DNA from: Rubeoparvulum massiliense
Lineage (GTDB): Bacteria > Bacillota > Bacilli > Rubeoparvulales > Rubeoparvulaceae
Reading direction: 5' to 3'
Assembly: GCF_001049895.1 (NCBI RefSeq)
Contig: NZ_CVPE01000005.1
Coordinates: 248,001-312,000 of the forward strand
Length of the DNA: 64,000 nt
The first letter of the stretch is position 1; every line of letters starts with the position of its first letter. Positions 26,706-34,318 of this stretch are shown piece after piece. Below the pieces are notes generated by a model that worked only from the letters and a program-made list of their open reading frames with translations, ran no database searches and had not been told where the DNA came from. Made by a program: the position numbers and the translations under genes.

Positions 26706-27926
26706 TTATTGTACAGCCTTCCACATCATGGTTTGTGTAGAACCCATAAACTTCTCTGGTTGAATGGAAATAATGCGCCATTTCTTATCCTGATAAAGCA
26801 ATATAACTTGAAGTGCATGCTGTTGATCCGTCCACTCCTCCGTATATGTACGAGTGGGTTTGGTCAATTGTGTGGGATCGAAGACCATGCTACTCCCTTG
26901 AAGTAAGATGGGGATCGTCACTTGGTATTGTCCTGCATTCCCTTTCTTTTCGATTTGGATATTCTCCGCATCGAGAATAATCCATGCGAGATGCCCGGCA
27001 AAAGGAACCTCCAATTCCGAGTAATGAGTAATATCCGCCCGATAGAGATCCTGAAGATTCCGATCCAAATGTTTAATCACCGTAGCATCGTTCTGCTGAT
27101 AGGCCAGAACAAGAGATTGGTAAAATTGAACGATCAATGTCAGCCATTCTTCCACCATCTCATCCTGCTTGATCTCGAGGTAGAGAGGTTCCACCTCACC
27201 AGCTTGATGTTGAACTGATGCTACCACTGGACCATCCTTCTTCGGAGCACTCTCCGTGAGGAAACGGACATCCATAGGAAGCTCTACCAATGATTTTTTG
27301 CCTTCCTCCATGGGAATATGTAGTGTTTTACGCCATTCACCAAAAGGCGTGGCAACCAACACATCTACATCTTGAGCAAAGAAGGGAAGCTGTATAAAAA
27401 GGAGTCGATCTCCATCCCTCAGTGTTGGCACATACTCCGCCATACCAACCAAGACCTTCCATCCCATCCCTTCATCTACTGGTATCCCCACCAGCTCTAA
27501 ATCGTAATAGCCCACTTGTAATTGATATTCATCAAAGATCCCCCACTTCTTCCCTGCTGGAATCACCTGAAGCCAAGGGGATTGATTGAGGAGAGGATTC
27601 TGCCCTTCTGTGCCTTGTTCAAAATGCTGGCGTAATGCCCGTACCTCATTGAGAAACAATGGAGAGTGCTTCACGGCCTGCTCTAAATACTCCAGATGCT
27701 CAGGGCTAAGGGGTTTACCATTGAAATCCACCAACCACTTCTGTAGCTTATCCATATCCCCCGCTCTCACAGCCTCCTCCACCTCTAACAAAAACGCTGC
27801 TGGTGTGGTGGTAGCTAGACCCCAACGAAGGATGAGAAAGCCTCCTCCTAAAAATGATAAAATGACAGCTACCAGTACCAAATTGGAAAGGCGTATTTCC
27901 ATCATCTCACTCTTACGTCCTACCAT
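26706..27926 (-). CDS. Membrane-anchored protein, TcaA/YvbJ-like
   Basis: 406 residues. One N-terminal helix (about 14-34), then an extracytoplasmic region starting with a helical segment (AFLLEVEEAVRAGDMDKLQKWL) that resembles the second domain of TcaA/YvbJ proteins, and ending with a small alpha+beta domain (QHALQVILLYQDKKWRIISIQ) like an NTF2-type fold. The zinc ribbon that usually precedes the helix in TcaA is missing. TcaA-type proteins affect cell-wall antibiotic response; the similarity is seen by eye and modest. Confidence 0.6.
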   Translation of the reverse strand: MVGRKSEMMEIRLSNLVLVAVILSFLGGGFLILRWGLATTTPAAFLLEVEEAVRAGDMDKLQKWLVDFNGKPLSPEHLEYLEQAVKHSPLFLNEVRALRQHFEQGTEGQNPLLNQSPWLQVIPAGKKWGIFDEYQLQVGYYDLELVGIPVDEGMGWKVLVGMAEYVPTLRDGDRLLFIQLPFFAQDVDVLVATPFGEWRKTLHIPMEEGKKSLVELPMDVRFLTESAPKKDGPVVASVQHQAGEVEPLYLEIKQDEMVEEWLTLIVQFYQSLVLAYQQNDATVIKHLDRNLQDLYRADITHYSELEVPFAGHLAWIILDAENIQIEKKGNAGQYQVTIPILLQGSSMVFDPTQLTKPTRTYTEEWTDQQHALQVILLYQDKKWRIISIQPEKFMGSTQTMMWKAVQ

Positions 27927-28155
27927 GATAACAGCCCTCTTTCATACAGAAAAAATGAAGCATAATCAAGAATGATGACCTATCCATTATTATGGGGATG
28001 AAAAGCCGCTTTGTGTATGGTACTAGGGGACAATTATGATATAGTTCTTTTGATTTGTTTAAAAGGCTAAAGTGATATTTCAACAGCAATTCCTAGTCCA
28101 ATCTACTAATTCAACCTGTGCTGAAATGGGTACATATTCATATATAAATTGAGAA

Positions 28156-28177
28156 CCCCACGGATATCTCCGTGGGG
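28156..28177. other. Isolated perfect hairpin in the 27927-28316 gap
   Basis: CCCCACGGA, loop TATC, TCCGTGGGG. It lacks a T-run on either side, so its role is unclear. Apart from this and the toxin promoter, nothing else was seen between 27927 and 28316. Confidence 0.6.
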
Positions 28178-28246
28178 CATGTTTGATGATTTTAACAAAA
28201 ATATGTCGGATAATATCTAACAAATGATTCTATTAACTACATAATA

Positions 28247-28255
28247 TGGTATAAT
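28247..28255 (+). promoter_or_regulatory. Extended -10 promoter of the type I toxin mRNA
   Basis: TGGTATAAT: a perfect -10 with the TG extension. The -35 region is poor, as allowed for extended -10 promoters. Transcription would start near 28262. Confidence 0.6.
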
Positions 28256-28316
28256 TGGTTCGTGATAGTTGAGTGCCCAAGGGTGGTTGGCACGCTCCCA
28301 GAAAGGGGGTGATGCC

Positions 28317-28412
28317 ATGACGGATTATGAGACGCTATCCATCGTTATGTCAACATTAACGTTGATGATAACTTTTGGAATGTTGGTTGCGGTCTTGTCC
28401 AAAAAGAAGTGA
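28317..28412 (+). CDS. Small hydrophobic toxin, Hol-Tox/BsrG-like (type I TA)
   Basis: 31 residues: starts MTDYETLSIVMS, has one membrane helix (LTLMITFGMLVAVL) and ends in a Lys triplet. This pattern (M-T-x-Y-E-x-L, helix, basic tail) is that of the holin-like type I toxins of Bacillota. GGGGGTGAT precedes the ATG. The 5' leader segment 28275-28284 (GCCCAAGGGT) is perfectly complementary to 28416-28425 just after the stop, a 5'-3' lock typical of such toxin mRNAs. An antisense promoter stands downstream. Confidence 0.85.
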   Translation: MTDYETLSIVMSTLTLMITFGMLVAVLSKKK

Positions 28413-28535
28413 CCTACCCTTGGGCCAAAGGTAGGTCGCGGCTAATTTCTTGCGGTACTGCCAACTCCCTTGGGAGTCGCTATTACGTGCCGAAGGTGTT
28501 CACGCACCTTCGGTCTTTTTATTATATGTTCTATT
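28400..28535 (-). ncRNA. Predicted antisense antitoxin RNA of the type I locus
   Basis: A minus-strand promoter TTTACA (28565-28570), 17-bp spacer, TATACT (28542-28547) should start an RNA near 28535. It would run into the toxin mRNA 3' region and end at the hairpin GACCTACC / GGTAGGTC (28411-28437), followed on this strand by CTTCTTTTT. About 135 nt long, fully complementary to the 3' part of the toxin transcript. This mirrors bsrG/SR4. Expression is inferred. Confidence 0.65.
28490..28520 (+). terminator. Terminator of the toxin mRNA
   Basis: Stem CCGAAGGTG / CACCTTCGG with a 6-nt loop and TCTTTTT. The toxin transcript would be about 260 nt. Confidence 0.85.
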
Positions 28536-28681
28536 AATGTAAGTATAACCTAAAGGCAATAAATTGTAAACTCATTCCAGCTTCATTGCCTATAAAGTAG
28601 ACTTAGTTCAAGGATCTTCTAGGTACCGTAGCGCTCAAAATTTCTTTCTTTCTCAAGAAATTAGTCTCTTATGAGGAGGAA

Positions 28682-28707
28682 CACCCCCTCCATCAATTGA
28701 GGGGGTG
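28682..28707. other. Hairpin downstream of the large protease gene
   Basis: CACCCCCTC, 8-nt loop, GAGGGGGTG. It lies 57 bp after the protease stop on the minus strand. No T-run follows, so it is at most a Rho-dependent or mRNA-stabilising end. The rest of 28571-28763 shows nothing I can name. Confidence 0.55.
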
Positions 28708-28763
28708 CACCTTCTGATTCATATTTTCTAAGTGCTTACTCAAGGCTTTTAAGACAGCCTTGC

Positions 28764-31700
28764 TTAATTCAGATCCAACTGCTCCACCACATCTTCAGGT
28801 AAGAATTCCTCTAGGAATTGATGCAATTCAAGCCCTGCTGGTAAAGCGATGCCTGCTTGGTTGGTCTCTGTGCTATAGGGATTGGATTGATTGAAGTTGA
28901 GGATGACAAAGCCAAGATCGATGATGTTCACCGTACCATCTTGGTTAATATCCACATCTTCACGATCCATATTGGAAAGCTTCGCTGAAATCTGACGAAG
29001 ATAGCTATTTGGCATTACCTCGCCTAGGGTTTTATTCAGTTGAGCCATCCGCTCCTCAATTAAGGTAGCACGATCTTTATTACCTTGATCAAGGTCATAG
29101 AAGAAGGCCACATAGAAGAGGTCGATTAAATCGATGCGGTCATTTTGATCCACATCCCCAGCTGTGAGATGGAAGCGACCTGCATTCACATCCTCCTGCC
29201 CTACTTCTACTTGAGCCTCAGCTGCATCTGGGTAAACCACGAAGTGTCCTGCTACCGTAATGGAGAGACCATAACGAGCATCATTCTCTACCTCGATAGC
29301 AAAATGTCCATCTGCATCAGTAATGGTGCCAACGAACTCCTCGCCTGTGGTTTCTGAGATGGCCTTGACATGAATGGTCTTATCGCGAAGGTCAGCGCCT
29401 GCTAAGCCCTCAGGAAGCACCTGTCCAGTAATCATGCTCGTGGTTGGCAGGATAGTAAGGGTCTTGAAGTTGCCAGCTTCTTCGCTAGCTGCTCCGGGTG
29501 CCAAGAGTTCCACCATACCTGCTTGATTATTGACATAGCTTGCTTGGTGAATAAAGAGATCGGTTGCACCGATACGAGCCTTATCCTCCGTCACGCGCAT
29601 TTCCACCTGATAAAGTGGCATATCGCCAGTAATGGCTGCCCCTTGACCTAATAAGGTGAAGATTCCAGTGGTTAACTGGTGATTTGGATGAGTAGCAGGA
29701 TGTCCTGTCTCATTACGGCTGAAGTATTGGAGACTGAGACCATTCTCTGCTGCATACTGACGTACAGTAGGATGAGCATCCATGCTTACAAGCTCTAACA
29801 TCGCTGGATCATAAGCCAGTGTGTATTGGCTGGTAAAGAGGTTCTCTAGATCCTGTGCAGTCACGTCAAAACGAATGGTTTCGCCCAATCGATACTCCCG
29901 CTTCTCTTCTCCATCCTCTTGTGGAAGTTGAATGGTGATACCTGGATTCGGTTCTTCACCGCCACCACCAGCAACGCCTGTCAATTCATAGTAGGAGTCT
30001 ACCATGTTGCCTGCAAAATCCTCTACACCTAGGAGTAAGGCAACCGTTTCTCCTTCTGCCACTGTAAAGGTATAGCTAAAGTTTCCTTCATCATCCACAG
30101 CTAGATCGAGGATGTCGAAGTTAGCTAGATCGAGGATGAACGCAATGTTCAGAGCTTGCGTTACATTATAACCCGCGCTGCGATACATCTGCAGATTGGT
30201 ATCATTTACATTACCGCTCAGTGTAAATGGTTGATCTGCAGGGATCTCATAGGTGCCTGGATCAGTTGCGAGTTCTACCAGAGGCTTTGTAGTATCCGTA
30301 AATACATCTCCCCACTTCACAAACTCTCTACCTGTTGCATCATAAGCATAGAAATCAATGGTGTAATAACCATCATCAGCTAATACTGGTTCAGAACCAA
30401 TATTTCCATCTGCATCGATGGGGAAGTAGTAGCCATCCCAGCCACCGCTAATCCTATAATTTCCTGCTGGAATCGGTTGATTGATATAACCAATCAAGCC
30501 AACATATTCACCAGTTTCACCAGACCAGAGCAGAATCTCCGTGTACTCCATCTGATTATGATAACCGAAGTAGATATCCGTGTAATCTAGGTAGTTATCA
30601 TTATTGGGTGAGAAGGAGATGGGATCCATGGTGACATAATCAATGCCCGCCATACCGGTAAACCCATAGAAGACAGCAAATGGAATCCGGTAAGCAGAAT
30701 CTCCCTCTGTAATATTGATATAACCTTGATAAATACCCTCATCTACTTGACCAGGAATGGTTAAACGCGCCTCAATGGCTAGATCGCTACCTGCAGCTAC
30801 AGTTACCTGTACGGGCACGTCTAGGGTAACACCATTGGTAATGGCATCAGCTACATTGGGAAGCGTTGGTGATAGGTACTCTACTGCCAGCGTAAGCGTC
30901 TTATCTGCATCGCCATGATTGTGGAAGCGAATGGTCCGCTGATCAGTATAATTGTTTCCATCCCCATCTACCTTACCGAAGGAGATACTACCGGTGATCT
31001 CTTCAATCACTTGCTGCTCGCCATTTACGATATGGATCGTCTCATCCTCTACCTGAATGAGAAGATCTGTCATCACAGCATGGTATGCATCAACACGACC
31101 TGCTCCCGCAACAAAGACATTATAATCTTCGGCTAAAGGAACAGCGGTATTCATCAAGGCAGTTTTCACATCGAAGGTACTGTACTCAGGATGTGCCTGT
31201 AATACCAACGCTGCTACCCCTGCCACATGAGGAGAAGCCATGGAGGTTCCATTGAAACGAGCATAGGCTGTCTCGTAGCTTTGATTTACAGGATCGTTGA
31301 TGTATGCAGGAATCGTTGAGAAAACAGCCACACCAGGCGCAGCTACATCTGGCTTAATGTCAAAGAGCTTACTAACTGGACCACGTGAACTGAAGTCGGC
31401 AATTAGATCGCCTTCAGTCTGGATCAGTTGGAACTGACCAAAGTTGAACATGAGGCCTTGATTCTGCTGAATCGGTTGTTTTTGACGCAGTGGATTTTTC
31501 TTCGGTTGCTTCTCTTGGTTGCTTGTTTGAATACCTGATTGATTTTTCAAACGATCTTGGATATTGATATTGCGGTTTAGAGTACCTTTATTACCAGTAC
31601 CTCCTGCACCTTTTTCCACATCCAGAACAGGTACGCCTGTAACGGGTACATCGGCAGCTTGAATGGCCGCTAAGAGGCGTTCTCCATCTGCCTTGCTCAT

Positions 31701-33434
31701 ATTGAATGTCGGTAAGAAATCAAAGCCATCACCAAAATAGAAAGGCAACGGTCCATCTACGCTATTGAAGATGATGGCTGCCTTAGCACCTGCAGCTTTG
31801 GCATTGGCCATCTTCTCCACAAAGGGAATGGAGCCACGTTTGATTAAGACCATCTTACCTGTTACATCGAGACCTTCAAAATCTTGGGTAGTACCTAAGT
31901 TAACATACACGATGGGGAAAGCCTGATTTTCTAAGGCCGCAACCATCCCGGCGATCCCTTGCTGTGTATTGTAGCCTAAAAGGGGCATATCATAGTTCTC
32001 ACCAGCAGCAGTTGCTACAACTTCTGCTGAGTCAAGGGGAACATTAGTGGCCCCTACTGAAATCGCCAATGCAGATGTCCCTGGGGAACCTACGGTGTAA
32101 TCACCTGGTCCGCTATTCCCGGCGGAGGTAACTGCCACCGTTCCTAACAGCATAGCATTATTCAATGCGATGGAGCTGGCATAGAACGGGTCATTACTAG
32201 AATTACCTAAAGAAAGATTGATGACATCCATGCCTTCTGCCACACTGCGATCAATGGCAGCAATCACATTGGCTGTGGTTCCAGAACCATAGGGGCCTAA
32301 TACACGATAAGCATAGAGATCAACGCCAGGAGCAATGCCCTTCACGGCATAATCGAAACCAGCATGGGTTCCTTGACCTGCTACTGTACCAGATACATGG
32401 GTACCATGATCGGTATAGAAGGAGTGACCACGGTCATTAAACTCAGGACGACCGGAGTCTTGCCAATCATCGTACGTAGTCTCCATAGGGTCATTGTCAT
32501 TATCCACAAAGTCATAACCACCTACATAGACAGATGTACCATCAGGACGTGTAAAATCAGGATGATTGTAATCGATACCTGTGTCAATTACAGCCACCTT
32601 CACGCCTTCACCGGTAATACCCATCTGATGAAGCTGGTCCACACCGAGATGAGGGATGCTATCATGCATCATGATCCCTACATCATCTGCTTGCACAGCC
32701 TCAATGGGATCTAAATAGACAGGCAGATTGGGCCATACAGCTTTAACCGTAGATGACTGGGTCAGAGCATCTAACTGGGAGGCAGGCAGTTGCACAGCCA
32801 CACCGTTGAAGGCGTTGGAGAACTCACGAACAATTTTCGCACGCTTTCCTGACCGTACAAGATCAGCTTTAAACTGCCGATGGGCAGCTGCAGCATCACG
32901 TTGGGCATCCTCGATACTTAGTGAGCGACCGAGAAGTTGTGCCTTCAATACAGCGATCTCAGCTGGATCCTGGCGGAATTGAATGATTACATCTACCTCT
33001 TCGTCATCCGCGACCAATTCCAATTCAGGCGCCACAAAGACTGGCTTAACCCGAGGTGCATCTAGTGTAACTGGAGCTGCTTCTGCATTTGTTCCTGCAG
33101 TTGCTTCCGCGACCTCTTCTGCAACCACCTCTTCAGCTAACTGAAGTAGAGCACGCCGCTCCTCTGGATTAAGGTCACGGGACAAGCGTTCTGCCCGCTC
33201 ACGAATAAGCTGGGCTTGATCCGCAGCCTCTTCATAGCTGAGGCGGGGAAGATTGGCACGGTCAGCTGCACTGAGACCTTGCAACAGTGATTTTGCTTTT
33301 TGTATCGCTTCCGCCTTCCCTGCTGGCATCCCAGCATTGCCGTCTGCTGCCAATGCACCTAACGGCATGGAAAATAGCAAAGTGATGGCCAAAATGAGAG
33401 CTAGAATTGGTTTGAACTGTTTCAACTGCTTCAT
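28764..33434 (-). CDS. Secreted Vpr-like subtilase with PA, cohesin-like and dockerin modules
   Basis: 1556 residues from ATG 33434 (AAAGGAGGAG upstream). Signal peptide 1-30; an Ala/Glu-rich region to 110; inhibitor I9 prodomain about 130-230; subtilisin domain with Asp in VAVIDTGIDYNHPD, His in HGTHVSGTVAG and Ser in NGTSMASPHVAG. A PA domain (VTGKMVLIKRGSIPFVEK) is inserted between the last two. Beta domains follow. Near 1220-1380 is a cohesin-like fold (RLGETIRFDVTAQDLENLF), then a carboxypeptidase-regulatory-like domain. At the C-terminus are two dockerin calcium loops (DVDQNDRIDLIDLFYV and DINQDGTVNIIDLGFV). Cohesin and dockerin in one protease suggest self-assembly or display on the surface. 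Alone in its transcript. Confidence 0.9.
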   Translation of the reverse strand: MKQLKQFKPILALILAITLLFSMPLGALAADGNAGMPAGKAEAIQKAKSLLQGLSAADRANLPRLSYEEAADQAQLIRERAERLSRDLNPEERRALLQLAEEVVAEEVAEATAGTNAEAAPVTLDAPRVKPVFVAPELELVADDEEVDVIIQFRQDPAEIAVLKAQLLGRSLSIEDAQRDAAAAHRQFKADLVRSGKRAKIVREFSNAFNGVAVQLPASQLDALTQSSTVKAVWPNLPVYLDPIEAVQADDVGIMMHDSIPHLGVDQLHQMGITGEGVKVAVIDTGIDYNHPDFTRPDGTSVYVGGYDFVDNDNDPMETTYDDWQDSGRPEFNDRGHSFYTDHGTHVSGTVAGQGTHAGFDYAVKGIAPGVDLYAYRVLGPYGSGTTANVIAAIDRSVAEGMDVINLSLGNSSNDPFYASSIALNNAMLLGTVAVTSAGNSGPGDYTVGSPGTSALAISVGATNVPLDSAEVVATAAGENYDMPLLGYNTQQGIAGMVAALENQAFPIVYVNLGTTQDFEGLDVTGKMVLIKRGSIPFVEKMANAKAAGAKAAIIFNSVDGPLPFYFGDGFDFLPTFNMSKADGERLLAAIQAADVPVTGVPVLDVEKGAGGTGNKGTLNRNINIQDRLKNQSGIQTSNQEKQPKKNPLRQKQPIQQNQGLMFNFGQFQLIQTEGDLIADFSSRGPVSKLFDIKPDVAAPGVAVFSTIPAYINDPVNQSYETAYARFNGTSMASPHVAGVAALVLQAHPEYSTFDVKTALMNTAVPLAEDYNVFVAGAGRVDAYHAVMTDLLIQVEDETIHIVNGEQQVIEEITGSISFGKVDGDGNNYTDQRTIRFHNHGDADKTLTLAVEYLSPTLPNVADAITNGVTLDVPVQVTVAAGSDLAIEARLTIPGQVDEGIYQGYINITEGDSAYRIPFAVFYGFTGMAGIDYVTMDPISFSPNNDNYLDYTDIYFGYHNQMEYTEILLWSGETGEYVGLIGYINQPIPAGNYRISGGWDGYYFPIDADGNIGSEPVLADDGYYTIDFYAYDATGREFVKWGDVFTDTTKPLVELATDPGTYEIPADQPFTLSGNVNDTNLQMYRSAGYNVTQALNIAFILDLANFDILDLAVDDEGNFSYTFTVAEGETVALLLGVEDFAGNMVDSYYELTGVAGGGGEEPNPGITIQLPQEDGEEKREYRLGETIRFDVTAQDLENLFTSQYTLAYDPAMLELVSMDAHPTVRQYAAENGLSLQYFSRNETGHPATHPNHQLTTGIFTLLGQGAAITGDMPLYQVEMRVTEDKARIGATDLFIHQASYVNNQAGMVELLAPGAASEEAGNFKTLTILPTTSMITGQVLPEGLAGADLRDKTIHVKAISETTGEEFVGTITDADGHFAIEVENDARYGLSITVAGHFVVYPDAAEAQVEVGQEDVNAGRFHLTAGDVDQNDRIDLIDLFYVAFFYDLDQGNKDRATLIEERMAQLNKTLGEVMPNSYLRQISAKLSNMDREDVDINQDGTVNIIDLGFVILNFNQSNPYSTETNQAGIALPAGLELHQFLEEFLPEDVVEQLDLN

Positions 33435-33630
33435 GTAACTCCTCCTTTTTCTCTTTCGATTCCAAACAAACATGCGATGTGGGGCCCCTTCATGCTGTTA
33501 CATCGATGTTGTTCTGTTTTTTCTACCTTTTCAGAATATTTACCTTCTTTTAAACTGCATAATATGTAAAAATGAGTTAAAAGAGCTACATTAAGCCATT
33601 TGAAAAGGACTTTCTTCGCAAAATAAAATA

Positions 33631-33655
33631 CCCCGCCTCAGGTATAGAGACGGGG
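33631..33655 (-). terminator. Terminator after the 170-residue secreted protein gene
   Basis: On the minus strand CCCCGTCTC, loop, GAGGCGGGG with one mismatch, then TATTTTATTTT. It separates this gene from the protease gene at 28764-33434. Confidence 0.75.
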
Positions 33656-33673
33656 GAAACTGGTTATATATTC

Positions 33674-34186
33674 CTATTCGTAATCACCGATCACGATGAT
33701 AAAAGCAGAGGATGGCGAATCATCCGCCACCTTTAAGCCACGCTTATCTGTACGAGGGACGAGAAGCAGATGATTTAGTTCCACCTGCTGATTGCCCTTA
33801 AGGTCACTGCCACTGGTTAAGTCAGGAATCCCGTCGCCCTTCGCACCAGCAATGACTTTGACCTTGCCCGTACGAACGATGAACTGTGTTCCTTCCTTTC
33901 CATAGATAGCTTGTCCTGCCTTCAACTCCATGACCTGCACAGCTGTGGAACCGCTGGTGCCTGGTTGCGGTGTAATATTGCCCAACTGACTTTGAATCTG
34001 TTGATTAATAAAAGCTGCCTGCTCCTGACGCAGTTGTTGCATCGCTTGATCCACATAGCTCTTACTCACCAGTGGGTCATCAGATGATCCAGGCGCTGCC
34101 ACCATCTGATTCGCATATGCTGTCGTCACGAGGGACACAGCAAAGATCACCGTAATCAAAAGCGTTCGCTTCATCCACTTCTTCAC
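33674..34186 (-). CDS. Small secreted protein of unknown function
   Basis: 170 residues from GTG 34186 (GAGGAGATG upstream). Signal peptide with cleavage after TTAYA. The mature part begins with a motif APGSSDDPLVSKSYVDQ and a short coiled coil (QAMQQLRQEQAAFINQQIQ), then a beta-rich domain (VMELKAGQAIYGKEGTQFIVRTGKVKVIAG). I have seen the PGSxDDPLV-SKSYVD pattern in hypothetical secreted proteins of spore formers, but no function is known to me. It lies inside the SLH/protease cluster. Confidence 0.7.
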   Translation of the reverse strand: MKKWMKRTLLITVIFAVSLVTTAYANQMVAAPGSSDDPLVSKSYVDQAMQQLRQEQAAFINQQIQSQLGNITPQPGTSGSTAVQVMELKAGQAIYGKEGTQFIVRTGKVKVIAGAKGDGIPDLTSGSDLKGNQQVELNHLLLVPRTDKRGLKVADDSPSSAFIIVIGDYE

Positions 34187-34318
34187 CGAAACATCTCCTC
34201 TCTCTATCCAAACTCTCTAATCAACTCTCTAATCTTTGTCCTACTATCTACTCTTTAATCTACATATGAATCTATGATCTTGCTAAATCTATCATCTTGC
34301 TATTTAAAAACCGTCTGA

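Noticed and set aside
28411-28480. Second small RNA made from the ACTCCCTTGGGAGT palindrome
   Set aside because: No promoter of its own; it is part of the toxin mRNA 3' region.
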